Shown: positions 38,770 to 48,512, numbered from the stretch's first letter. The stretch is 64,000 nucleotides of DNA from Methanosarcinales archaeon Methan_01 (GCA_001602645.1 LUYE01000048.1:28143-92142); one strand, 5' to 3'. Numbers and translations are program-made. Notes: generated by a model from the sequence alone, not told the origin.

Positions 38770-39867
38770 AATTTCTCTCATCCTCTCCAGGGCGGTTTTT
38801 ATATCCTCCATCGAGGCGGCATAGGATATCCTGATGTGCTCTCTACCGACGGACCCGAAGGCGGTGCCCGGAACCACCACGACCCCCTTTTTGATCAGCC
38901 TCGTGGCGACGTCGTTTCCGTCCCCCACCCTCGGGAAGGCGTAGAAGGCGCCGGCGGGCTTCTCCATCTCGACCCCCATCGACCGGAGCCCCTCCACCAG
39001 GACGTCCCTCCTCCGCCGGAACTCCTCCCTCATCATTCGGACGCAGTCCTGAGGGCCGCTGACGGCGGCGAGAGCCGCCCTCTGGCTGATGGAGGAGGCG
39101 CAGGCCTGGACGTACTGGTGGATCTTTAGCATGTTCTCCAAGGCCTCGCCCCGAGCCGCCAGGTAGCCGAGCCTCCAGCCGGTCATGGCGTAGGTCTTGG
39201 AGACGGCGTTGATGGTGATGACGTTCTCGGAGTAGAGGGCGGGGCTCGCGTGCTCCCCCTCGTAGATGAACTGCTCGTATACCTCGTCGGATATCAGGGC
39301 AAAATCGTGATCCTCGGCCAGCTCCGCCAGCGCCCGGAGCTCCTCCCTCGTCTGGACGGAGCCGGTGGGGTTGTTGGGGGAGTTGACGATGAGGGCCCTC
39401 GTCCTCGGAGTCACCCTCTCGGCGACCGCCTCAGCGGTGAGGTGGAACCTCCCGTCCATGGGGACGGAAACCGCCCGCCCGTGGGTCACCCTGGCGATGG
39501 CCGAGTAAGAGACGAAGCCGGGGTCGCCGATCAGGACCTCGTCGCCCTTCTCGACGACGGCGGCGATGGCGAGAAATAGGGCCTCGCTGGCTCCGCTCGT
39601 GACCATGATCTCGCTCGGGGCGTAATCGAGGCCGTTCTCCCGCCGGAACTTCTCGGCCAAGGCCGCTCGGAGCTCGGCGGTCCCCAGGTTCATGGTGTAT
39701 CCCGTGAACCCCTCCTCGATCGCCTCGATCGCCGCCCGCTTGATATGGTCAGGGGTGTCGAAGTCGGGCTGCCCGAGGCCGAGGTTGATCGCCCCCGGCC
39801 CCGCCCCCTCAAAGCTCTTCCTTATCCCGGAGATGTCTATCTCCTCGACGTGGCATGCAAACTTCAT
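38764..39867 (-). CDS. Pyridoxal phosphate-dependent class I/II aminotransferase
   Basis: INLGLGQPDFDTP, VNSPNNPTGSV, SDEVYEQFIY, INAVSKTYAMTGWRLGY. Confidence 0.93.
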   Translation of the reverse strand: MKFACHVEEIDISGIRKSFEGAGPGAINLGLGQPDFDTPDHIKRAAIEAIEEGFTGYTMNLGTAELRAALAEKFRRENGLDYAPSEIMVTSGASEALFLAIAAVVEKGDEVLIGDPGFVSYSAIARVTHGRAVSVPMDGRFHLTAEAVAERVTPRTRALIVNSPNNPTGSVQTREELRALAELAEDHDFALISDEVYEQFIYEGEHASPALYSENVITINAVSKTYAMTGWRLGYLAARGEALENMLKIHQYVQACASSISQRAALAAVSGPQDCVRMMREEFRRRRDVLVEGLRSMGVEMEKPAGAFYAFPRVGDGNDVATRLIKKGVVVVPGTAFGSVGREHIRISYAASMEDIKTALERMREIL

Positions 39868-39918
39868 GGTCAGGACCTCTTTTTCCGAGGTTTGGAAGGG
39901 GAGATAAAAATAGTTAAG

Positions 39919-39947
39919 CCCGAGAGAGAAGCGGTCCTTCTCTCGGG
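39919..39947. repeat. Inverted repeat upstream of aminotransferase
   Basis: CCCGAGAGA ... TCTCTCGGG, 9-bp arms. Confidence 0.45.
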
Positions 39948-40119
39948 AGGGCGGGATGAGGGCATCGGGTTTGGGGAGGCGGGGGAACTGACTTGGGGGC
40001 GGACTCGGCAGAGATCGCGGCGAAGATGGCAGGGGATTTATATAATTTACCTGCTAAGCAAGAAGCGTTATCTTTTTATGTTAATACTACATCTTAAACA
40101 TGTAATGTGGGAGATTGAT

Positions 40120-41844
40120 ATGAAATTGCGAATAGGATTGATTTTTCTTTCATTGATTATGACCTCATTTGCAGGAGTTCTATGCACATCCCAGCCAGAT
40201 TATGGGCTAGTCGATCTCAATGCTACAGCGGTCCCCGATCATGTCACGTTATCATGGACCAGCGACCCTATGACTACCCAAACAGTGACCTGGAGGACGG
40301 ATAGCACTGTCCAGAATGGCAGCGTCGAATACAGCATGGATCCAAATCTCAAGGATAAGGAATCTATCGCGGCCAATGTAAGCACCCTGAAGACTGATCT
40401 TGGTGACCAGAACATCCACACAGCCACGATCACCGGTTTGGCGCCCGGAAACCGATATTACTATAGGGTCGGCGATGGGACAAAAGATTGGAGCCCCGTA
40501 TATTCCTTCATGACTGAGGCCGAAGATACCAATAGCTTTAAGTTCTTGGTCTTCGGGGACACCCAGGGCGATGATGACGCGAATCCGGACTATAGCCTCT
40601 GGCAGTCCACGCTCCATAATGCATATAAAGCCAATCCTGATGCCAGGTTCTTCACGGTAGTGGGGGATGAGGCGCAAGCGGGATTGTCCAATCTTCATTG
40701 GAACCACTGGTTTGCTGCATGCAAAGGCGTTATTGAATCCATCTCTTACGTGCCAGTCGCGGGAAACACAGAATGCCGTGATATGGCCAGAGATCATGCA
40801 GATCCGAGCATCTACATGGGTCAGTTCAACGTGCCAAACAACGGTCCTTATAGCAACGATCAGGCATATTCATTCGACTATGGAAACATGCATATTATAG
40901 TGCTGGACAGCCAGCTTCGTGAAGAACAGGAGATTAATCCAGATCTACTGAATGATCAAAAGCTTTGGCTGGATAAAGACCTGAGCCGGACCACGAAGGA
41001 ATGGAAAATGGCTATCTGGCACAAGCCGCCTTATTACACCAGGGTCATCAGAACAAACGAAGGCATCAAGGCCGCTTTTGCTCCGATCATTGACAAGTAT
41101 CATGTAGACCTGGTGTTTAATGGCCATGACCATGCTTATTCCCGAACCTATCCCATTAACAACGATTCGATAGTAAGCACTCCAGCGTTGGGCACAGTTT
41201 ATGTAGTAGCAGGAAGAAGCGGCCAAAAAGTCATAGATGATAATGTGCAAAACATATGGTGTGCTAGCTTCTACAACCCGCAGGATATGCCCAACTACAT
41301 TGTAGTAGAAGTTAACGGATCCCGCATGGAGATGAAGTGCTTTAAGATGGATGGAACGCTCATCGACGATTACATCATAGACAAAACAAGTGGAGACACG
41401 CCGCGAACGATAGTACCTGTCAAATACAACGAACCAAGGCTGGCGATCAATGGTGTCTTGCTCAATGAGCCTATGCTACCCACATCGCCATCTAAGATCA
41501 ACGGCAAATGGTACTTCCCCATCAAACCTGTGGTGCTGTATCTTGGCGGCTCCGAGTCTGTCTCAGGCGAAAATGAGACCCTTTCCCTCCGAGTGAAGAA
41601 TTACATCGGGCCAGGGATAGTCTGGTCAGACAAGAAGGTACATGCTATAGTCTTAACCAACGCCAGCACCAAAGCAACCCTGGACAATACTACGATCTCA
41701 CTTCCAGATAGGGTCATAGTCGACGACGACAAGAATTTCCTCATCTCGGCAGATGATATGAAAACGCTCTGTGGCTTCACCTGGAAGTACGACTCAGACA
41801 TGAACATACTATTCCTGATCAACCCCAGTAAGCCTGGGGAGTAG
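40120..41844 (+). CDS. Secreted purple-acid-phosphatase-like metallophosphoesterase with C-terminal copper-amine-oxidase-N-like domain
   Basis: Signal peptide at ATG 40120; FLVFGDTQGDD, VVGDEA, GNTE, FNGHDHAYSRTYP; C-terminal YFPIKPVVLYLGG...WKYDSDMNILFL. Confidence 0.82.
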   Translation: MKLRIGLIFLSLIMTSFAGVLCTSQPDYGLVDLNATAVPDHVTLSWTSDPMTTQTVTWRTDSTVQNGSVEYSMDPNLKDKESIAANVSTLKTDLGDQNIHTATITGLAPGNRYYYRVGDGTKDWSPVYSFMTEAEDTNSFKFLVFGDTQGDDDANPDYSLWQSTLHNAYKANPDARFFTVVGDEAQAGLSNLHWNHWFAACKGVIESISYVPVAGNTECRDMARDHADPSIYMGQFNVPNNGPYSNDQAYSFDYGNMHIIVLDSQLREEQEINPDLLNDQKLWLDKDLSRTTKEWKMAIWHKPPYYTRVIRTNEGIKAAFAPIIDKYHVDLVFNGHDHAYSRTYPINNDSIVSTPALGTVYVVAGRSGQKVIDDNVQNIWCASFYNPQDMPNYIVVEVNGSRMEMKCFKMDGTLIDDYIIDKTSGDTPRTIVPVKYNEPRLAINGVLLNEPMLPTSPSKINGKWYFPIKPVVLYLGGSESVSGENETLSLRVKNYIGPGIVWSDKKVHAIVLTNASTKATLDNTTISLPDRVIVDDDKNFLISADDMKTLCGFTWKYDSDMNILFLINPSKPGE

Positions 41845-41880
41845 GAATATATCTCGTGGTATGCTTCCAAATTGCGGTGA

Positions 41881-41917
41881 TAAGGTCGGATCCGAATTCG
41901 CCCTGGATCCGACCTTA
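41881..41917. terminator. Perfect 13-bp inverted repeat hairpin
   Basis: TAAGGTCGGATCC - 11 nt loop - GGATCCGACCTTA, 36 nt after the phosphatase stop. Confidence 0.6.
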
Positions 41918-42032
41918 AAGATCCCTCCCAAAAGTGAAGCTGTGAAGGCAAGAGGTCGATGATCCGAGAAGTCTGCTATGCAGGAATTTCGGGACTCTAC
42001 ATCCAGATAAATCGCTCAAGGTGGTTATCTAA

Positions 42033-42403
42033 TGGAAGTTCAATTGGCTCTTTTCGAGACGTACCGGATATGCAGATCTCGATGAGCGGTTAGCATCAAC
42101 AGATGCGAATCGAGATGGGTTACTCAAAGTGCTCGATTATCCGTTCATACCATTCCATAATAATGAGGCAGAGATTGTCATCCGCGAAGGAGTCATCAAG
42201 AGGAAGATAAGCTATGTAACCAGATCTGAGCTGGGCAAAAGGGCATGGGAGAACATGTCTATATAATGTATACATGCCGCAAGCAGGGGGTAAACTTCTT
42301 CCACTATCTTAATGGAATGTTTTCATCTCGGAATGATATCCAGAAGCTGTCCAACTTAATTTATACCATGGCGCGATATAATATTTTATTGAGCTTGTTC
42401 GCG
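42033..42403 (+). pseudogene. IS66-like transposase C-terminal remnant, frameshifted
   Basis: One frame: TGYADLDERLASTDANRDGLLKVLDYPFIPFHNNEAEIVIREGVIKRKISYVTRSELGKRAWENMSI*; shifted frame: YTCRKQGVNFFHYLNGMFSSRNDIQKLSNLI. Confidence 0.8.
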
Positions 42404-42419
42404 GGGGAGATACAGCGAG

Positions 42420-43703
42420 TCATCCGCCGGCAGCACACACCTGCCGGTTGACATCGAGACCCGTCTCGCTCAGGGCATCGGTCACGTAACAGTAGATGGG
42501 AATCATGCTGCCCCGGAGTCCGCCGGTCGGGAAGGGCGTCATATTCCGGATGACCGGATAAAACTGCCGGTAGTAAGGATCGTCGCGTACCGATGGCAGC
42601 GCGTAGAACTCCTCGGATGCCGGCAGCAGGTAACGCGGGACCAGCGGGCGTGCCGGGTCCGTATCCAAGGATAGCGCGATCATCTCCTTCACCTCAGGAC
42701 TGTTGTAGAAGTCGATAAACCGAATCGCTTGGTCCATCTTTTTTTGGCTGGTGTGTTTGTTGATCACAAACCCGTCAACCCATGCAAGGGACGGCGCCGG
42801 GTCCCTGCCAAAGGGGGTGCCAGTGATTTGGATAGACTGGTTCCGCACGGCAGGATTGCTTTTGAGGATCCGGTACAGCATCTCCGAGTACCCTACATAT
42901 CGGTCCGTCATCCCTGCCCCGAACTCCTCCGCAGCGGTATCATGCTCGAGGTAGTAGCCGTCCATACACAGGTTCTCTCCGGACGTTCCGGTGCAGGCCG
43001 AAAAGCGTTCAGAGAGTGCGGCGATAACCCCGGGATCCGGTGCACCGGCTGCCGCATCTATTATGGCGGCATCAAGAAGGGCAGGATCGGTACCATATGC
43101 TGACGCATAGGACGAGAGATAGAGATCTGGCAGGACCATCACCGAACTGAAATCCGCAGCCATCGGGGCTGTCCCGGGTGGCGAACGCTCAAAGGTGTAA
43201 AATGCACACAGCCAGGTCGGGACAAAGTAGACCATTCCTCCTTTGACCCCGATATCCCGGTACGGCCCGACTACCCCCCGCAGGTTTTCCCTTAACATTT
43301 GTTGTTCCGACTGAGAATCCGTTGCGAACGGCCGAATATACCCTCCAGCGATGAGGTTGTCAAGCTCCGTCTGTTCCACTTCCAGTAGGTCGGCGTCAGC
43401 GGCTTCGAACGACGCAGAGAGGTTGAGACTGTTTTCAAAATAGAGCGATTTTGCCGGATCAATGAATATCTCCACGCGGTCGTCCGGGTACTTCTCCTCG
43501 TATCTTCTGGTGAGGAGGGCAATCGTCCGAGCATGGTCATCCTCATTGACATCATCGAGGAACGGGTAGAGCGAAACGATGAGGGGAGGCGCTTCGGCCA
43601 CCTCCTCCAGGGAAGCAGCCGCAAGAGGCGGAGATTGGACCGAGACGCACCCGGCAGTCAGCAGGATGAGCGCAAGGATAAGGCAGGGGCCAGACAGTCT
43701 CAT
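42420..43703 (-). CDS. Lipoprotein of periplasmic-binding/thiaminase-I-like fold
   Basis: Lipobox LLTAGC; PPLIVSLYPFLDDVNEDDHARTIALLTRRYEEKYPD, DLLEVEQTELDNLIAGGYI, GGMVYFVPTWLCAFYTF. Confidence 0.65.
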   Translation of the reverse strand: MRLSGPCLILALILLTAGCVSVQSPPLAAASLEEVAEAPPLIVSLYPFLDDVNEDDHARTIALLTRRYEEKYPDDRVEIFIDPAKSLYFENSLNLSASFEAADADLLEVEQTELDNLIAGGYIRPFATDSQSEQQMLRENLRGVVGPYRDIGVKGGMVYFVPTWLCAFYTFERSPPGTAPMAADFSSVMVLPDLYLSSYASAYGTDPALLDAAIIDAAAGAPDPGVIAALSERFSACTGTSGENLCMDGYYLEHDTAAEEFGAGMTDRYVGYSEMLYRILKSNPAVRNQSIQITGTPFGRDPAPSLAWVDGFVINKHTSQKKMDQAIRFIDFYNSPEVKEMIALSLDTDPARPLVPRYLLPASEEFYALPSVRDDPYYRQFYPVIRNMTPFPTGGLRGSMIPIYCYVTDALSETGLDVNRQVCAAGG

Positions 43704-43829
43704 GATAAACAGATCCTCAGTTGTGATTATGGGCCTTAATTTTTCCCGCTAAAAACGTATCGCTCTATTGGCAGGACCGGATGCAGGAGGAGATATTTCC
43801 GCTCCCGTTTAAGACCGGAGGGTAACTTG

Positions 43830-44605
43830 CCGATGATACGCTGGCTCTTTATCTTTACGGACAAAAGGGTGAGCGACCCGACGGTGCGGGTATCCTCCCG
43901 ATACCGGCAATCGCGAAATGGAGGTCGAAGACGTTGCCGGAGAGCATGGTGCTCCACACCGGCTCCTGGAACTCCCCGCCCAGGGGGTTTGCCTTGTGGG
44001 CGCCGATGAGGTTGTGGACGAAGGGGACCCGCCTCGTCATCCACGGTGCTCCGCTCCCCGTAAACCACGAAGTTGTGGTGGCCGATCCCCTGCAGCCCCC
44101 CGTACCCGCTGCGGACGGCACTTGCGGTGCCCTCTTTTCCGTAGCGGTGCGCGGTTTTGAGGTCGTAGGCGAAGGCCCCGATGACCCCGTTACTGACAAA
44201 ATCGATCCGCTGGGTCGGCACCCTTCCGCGTGCCCCGTCGAGCATCGCTGCAAGAAGCCCGCGAGCCGCTTCGGGTTCCACGACAAGGCGGGGATCGTAT
44301 GCCAGCGGGACCCTCGGAAGGTCAGCCGGGTCCGGCGGTCCGCCTCAGTCCTGCGGGGTTGCCAGCTCCCCGTTCGCGATAGTCGCTTTGAGGCGGGCCC
44401 GCCACTCGGCCGGGTTGGTGGTGCTCGATGAGCCGATCCTGCCCTCGTGGATCGTGTAGATACCAAGACCGCAGTCGCGGGTGGCAGTCGCACGACTCAC
44501 CTTCTTCTGCTTCAGTTCGGCTGCAACGCTCTCGCCCTCGACAAAGAATACCTCGTCCTCGTCGACACTCTGTTCCGCTTCCCGGATCAGTTCCTCAATC
44601 CACAC
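43830..44605 (-). pseudogene. pmbA: pmbA/tldE-like gene, frameshifted and internally deleted
   Basis: Pieces in different frames: IREAEQSVDEDEVFFVEGESVAAELKQKK...; IDFVSNGVIGAFAYDLKTAHRYGKEGTASAVRSGYGG...; FVHNLIGAHKANPLGGEFQEPVWSTMLSGNVFDLHFAIAGIG. Confidence 0.75.
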
Positions 44606-44890
44606 CACTGCCAACCACCATCGCATCGCCCAGGAGAATAAACGGGGCACCGTCGCTCACCGGCATGCTCTGGCCCCCTTTGCTGCAATACCCCGGGCTC
44701 ATCTTCCGCTCATTCCAGCACAGGGATATCTAGTGCAACGTGGAGAGGATGTCCCTGGAGAAGGAGACGTCCCGGACCATCTTCGTACACTCGCCATCCT
44801 CGACGAGGTAATCGTACTCGGCGTTGAACTGGAAGAAGCCCCGGCTCGGGTCCACCTGCGCCCACTGCGGGAGCCCACAAGGTTTCCACG
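44600..44890 (-). pseudogene. tldD: tldD-like C-terminal remnant with in-frame stop
   Basis: Minus-strand reading: CGLPQWAQVDPSRGFFQFNAEYDYLVEDGECTKMVRDVSFSRDILSTLH*...KMSPGYCSKGGQSMPVSDGAPFILL. Confidence 0.75.
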
Positions 44891-44982
44891 CCTGAAAAGG
44901 TGTGGCGCAATTTCAAGCGATTCTCCGAAGGGCGCTACCATAGATCTGGCCGGAGGATCTCGTTCGATCATCCCCTCCCTCG

Positions 44983-45468
44983 CTATCTTTCATGCCTCGA
45001 ATCGAAGGCGATGAGATACCCGATCGCCCTCTCGGCAAGGGGGTACCTTCGGACCAGCTCCCTGAATCTCCTGTTGTGGCTCGGCTCGATGAGGTGGGAG
45101 AGCTCGTGGACGACGACGTAGTCCTCGACCCACTGGGGCGCGTCCCTCAGCCGGGAGCTGATCCTGATCGTCCCGTCCTCGAGGGTGCAGCTCCCAAACC
45201 TCTTCATCTGTCGGTCGGAGTAGCATATCGATCTCCAGCGGAGGTGGCCGTCGAAGTACTTCTGGTTGAGGTGCTCGGCCCTCCTCTCCAGGTGGGCGTC
45301 GTCCCTCTCCCCCATCTTCTGCGCCATCCTCGCCCGAAACCGCGATACGTGCTCTGTCAGCTCCCGGTCCGATATGGCCGCTGGAGCCATCACCACCAGG
45401 GTACCCTCCACCATCCGGGCCTGGACCGTCTTCTTCCGCCGGGCCGACCTCTTGACGATCACGTCCAT
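44983..45468 (-). CDS. YgjP/WLM-like M48-type metallopeptidase
   Basis: RFGSCTLEDGTIRISSRLRDAPQWVEDYVVVHELSHLIEPSHNRRF. Confidence 0.88.
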   Translation of the reverse strand: MDVIVKRSARRKKTVQARMVEGTLVVMAPAAISDRELTEHVSRFRARMAQKMGERDDAHLERRAEHLNQKYFDGHLRWRSICYSDRQMKRFGSCTLEDGTIRISSRLRDAPQWVEDYVVVHELSHLIEPSHNRRFRELVRRYPLAERAIGYLIAFDSRHER

Positions 45469-45664
45469 CCTACATCTCCACTAATGTGTTGATGTTATGA
45501 TATGAATCTCTTTCGGCGATCGGCCGTTTTGGTCCCCGACCATCCGGGCGACGACCGATTTCCGAGATTAGGATCCCTTCTTAAAAGTTCCTACAAATTG
45601 TGAAAACATCTCAAACAAATACATATTAAGCCGACTCCAAAACAACTTCAAGAGGCGGTGAGGT

Positions 45665-45991
45665 ATGCAGGCAAGAGATTTGATAGATTGCGATGGAGAT
45701 TCTGAGGCGGGCGAAGTCTTCTGCGTCGTATCGAACGTGATCTACGGCCCCAACTTCTCCTGGGTCGTCTCCGGCTCCTCCGACGGGGAGGTGGTGATGA
45801 AGATCACCGGCTGCCCCCTCCTGAAGGAGGCGATGGAGATCGGAGCGGATTATGGGGGGCTGGCCGGGACCTGCCAGGAGTACGTGAGGTCCGCCGTCGA
45901 GAACCTCAACCCCCGATGCACCTCCAGGTACACCAAGTGCATGTGCTCCGGCGACGACTGCTGCGAGAACGTGATCGGAGCCCGGCCGTGA
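45665..45991 (+). CDS. Small cysteine-rich protein of unknown function
   Basis: 108 aa; CPLLKEAMEIGADYGGLAGTCQEYV...CTSRYTKCMCSGDDCCENVIG; AT-rich TATA-like upstream region. Confidence 0.65.
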   Translation: MQARDLIDCDGDSEAGEVFCVVSNVIYGPNFSWVVSGSSDGEVVMKITGCPLLKEAMEIGADYGGLAGTCQEYVRSAVENLNPRCTSRYTKCMCSGDDCCENVIGARP

Positions 45992-46153
45992 TGGAGAGAC
46001 CTTCTGCTCAGCTCTCCCCTCCAGAGGTTGAAGGAAAGGATAGCGCCCCTGAAGCTCTCCCCGACATGAGGCCGAAACCCTTGGAGGGGCCTTGCGACCG
46101 GGGGCTCCGGGAGCCTCCGGCATAAAACTGCCCCATCAAATCTTCGTTCAGCC

Positions 46154-46933
46154 CTAATGGTCGTATATGTACCAGTAGATCGCCCCTACGAAGAGCCCGC
46201 CGCCGACGATGTTCCCCAGGGTCACCGGGATCAGGTTGACGATGAAGAAGTCGGCCCAGGTGACGGCGGCCCCGTACATGATCCCCGCGGGGATGAAGAA
46301 CATGTTGGCGACGCTGTGCTCAAACCCGATGGCGACGAAGGCCATGATCGGAAACCAGACCCCAAAGATCTTGCTCGCGACGTCGTCGGAGGCGATGGCG
46401 AGCCAGACGGCGAGGCAGACGAGCCAGTTGCACCCGACCCCCTTGAAGAAGAGGGGCCAGAACCCTTGGGAGACCTTCGCCTCGGCGATGCCGGTGATGC
46501 TCGAAAGCCATGGATCGGAGGCGAAGAGGCCGGTCATATAGGTGAGGAAGAGAACGACGAACAGCGAGCCGATGAGGTTCCCGACGTAGGAGAACGTCCA
46601 GTTCCTCGCGAGCCCCGACCAGGACGCCTTCCCGGAGAGGACCGCTGGGATGCAGCAGGCGGTGTTGCCGGTGAAGAGCTCCGCTCCAGCCACCACCACC
46701 AGGATGAGCCCCACCGGGAAGACGGCCCCGAAGATGAACTTCTGGAGCCCGGGATTTGCCAGCTTGATATCGGGGACCCCCCCGCCGACGATCACCGCCA
46801 GGAGCCCTCCGAAGGCGATGAAGGCTCCGGCGAGAAAACCGAGAGCCAGAAGAGGTCCCATGGCCATACCGATCTTGTTGCATCCGATGTTGTCGACCGA
46901 GCAGGTCGTCTCCTTTGGCGATTTGAATCCCAT
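46154..46933 (-). CDS. fdhC: Formate/nitrite transporter family protein
   Basis: 260-codon multi-pass protein; GAELFTGN, NWTFSYVGNLIGS, GFEHSVANMFFIPAG. Confidence 0.92.
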   Translation of the reverse strand: MGFKSPKETTCSVDNIGCNKIGMAMGPLLALGFLAGAFIAFGGLLAVIVGGGVPDIKLANPGLQKFIFGAVFPVGLILVVVAGAELFTGNTACCIPAVLSGKASWSGLARNWTFSYVGNLIGSLFVVLFLTYMTGLFASDPWLSSITGIAEAKVSQGFWPLFFKGVGCNWLVCLAVWLAIASDDVASKIFGVWFPIMAFVAIGFEHSVANMFFIPAGIMYGAAVTWADFFIVNLIPVTLGNIVGGGLFVGAIYWYIYDH

Positions 46934-46997
46934 CGATCATTCTCCCTGAAATCTATCTCATCTCAAAGACGGACCATATGAAAAATGGTGGTTATAG

Positions 46998-47040
46998 GCC
47001 CCTCGAGCCCCAAGCCACCCTCAGGCCGAGCTCGAGGGGC
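46998..47040. repeat. Perfect 11-bp inverted repeat
   Basis: GCCCCTCGAGC ... GCTCGAGGGGC in the fdhC/sudA intergenic region. Confidence 0.55.
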
Positions 47041-47087
47041 TGAGAGATCCAGCCTCGTCCAGGCCGAGGACCCAAGCCGGATAAGGC

Positions 47088-48512
47088 TTAGCTGGACCAA
47101 GGCCCATCCTCTCGGAGCCAGCGGTCGATGTCCTCGGCCGCCCTCTTCCCGGCGCCCATGGCGCTGATGACGGTGGCGCCGCCGGTGGTTATGTCCCCTC
47201 CGGCCCAGACCCCCTTCCGGGAGGTCCTCCCGGCGTCGTCGACGACTATGGTGCCCCACCGGGTCGTCTCGAGCCCCGGGGTGTTCCCCGGGACGAGGGG
47301 GTTTGGGGTGGTCCCGACGGCGATGATGACGGTGTCGACGTCGACGATCCTCTCGGAGCCCTTCTCGACGACGGGCCTCCGCCTCCCGCTCTCATCCGGC
47401 TCGCCGAGGACCATCCTCACCACCTCCATCCCCGCCACCCTCCCCCGGTCGTCTGCCACAAACCGGGTGGGGTTTGTCAGGAAGTCGAAGATCACCCCCT
47501 CCTCCTTGGCGTTCTCGATCTCCTCTAGCCTCGCCGGCATCTCCGCCTCCGACCGGCGGTATACCACGTGGACCGCCTCCGCCCCCAGCCTGACGGCGCA
47601 CCTCGCCGCGTCCATGGCGACGTTCCCGCCGCCGACGACCGCCACCCTCTTCCCCTGCCTGATGGGGGTGTCGTACTCGGGGAACCGGTAGGCCTTCATC
47701 AGGTTGACCCGGGTGAGGTACTCGTTGGCGGAGTAGACGCCGTTGAGGTTCTCGCCGGGGACATTGAGGAAGCGGGGCGCTCCGGCGCCGATGCCGAGGA
47801 ATACGGCATCAAAGCCGTTCTTCAGAAGCTCATCGACCTGGACGAGCCTCCCCACCACCGAGTCGAGCTCGAAGGTGACCCCGAGGCTCTTGACGTACTC
47901 GACCTCCGACCGGACGATCTCCTTGGGGAGGCGAAACTCCGGGATCCCGTATATCAGAACCCCCCCGGCGTCGTGGAGCGCCTCAAAGACGGTGACCTGG
48001 TGGCCCATCCTGGCGAGGTCGGCGGCGGCGGTGATCCCCGCGGGGCCGGCGCCGACGACCGCCACCCTCTTCCCCCTCGGAGGCTTGGCCGACGAGCGGG
48101 ACCCCTCCGGGAGGGCGTTCTTCGACTCCCAGTCGGCGACGAACCTCTCCAGACGTCCGATGGCGATGGGAGCGCCCTTCTTCCCCAGGACGCACCGGCT
48201 CTCGCACTGGACCTCCTGGGGGCAGACCCGTCCGCATATCCCGGGGAGGCTGTTTTTGGCCTTGATCGTCGAGACGGCCTCCACCATATCGCCATCTCGG
48301 ACCGCCCTTATAAAAGCCGGGATATCTATCCCCACTGGACAGCCGTCCATACATCTCGGGTTCTTGCACTGGAGGCACCTCTCGGCCTCTTCCGCGGCCT
48401 GATCCTCGGCGTAGCCGAGAGCCACCTCGGAGAAGTTGTGCCGCCGCTCCTCCGGAGACTGCTTGGGCATCGATACCCGGTTCAGGTTCAGCTTCTTCTT
48501 ATTATCAGACAT
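47088..48512 (-). CDS. Glutamate synthase small subunit/SudA/NfnB-like NAD(P)H oxidoreductase
   Basis: AERCLQCKNPRCMDGCPVGIDIPAFI, GICGRVCPQEVQCESRCV, VAVVGAGPAGITAAADLA, VAVVGGGNVAMDAARCA. Confidence 0.9.
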   Translation of the reverse strand: MSDNKKKLNLNRVSMPKQSPEERRHNFSEVALGYAEDQAAEEAERCLQCKNPRCMDGCPVGIDIPAFIRAVRDGDMVEAVSTIKAKNSLPGICGRVCPQEVQCESRCVLGKKGAPIAIGRLERFVADWESKNALPEGSRSSAKPPRGKRVAVVGAGPAGITAAADLARMGHQVTVFEALHDAGGVLIYGIPEFRLPKEIVRSEVEYVKSLGVTFELDSVVGRLVQVDELLKNGFDAVFLGIGAGAPRFLNVPGENLNGVYSANEYLTRVNLMKAYRFPEYDTPIRQGKRVAVVGGGNVAMDAARCAVRLGAEAVHVVYRRSEAEMPARLEEIENAKEEGVIFDFLTNPTRFVADDRGRVAGMEVVRMVLGEPDESGRRRPVVEKGSERIVDVDTVIIAVGTTPNPLVPGNTPGLETTRWGTIVVDDAGRTSRKGVWAGGDITTGGATVISAMGAGKRAAEDIDRWLREDGPWSS

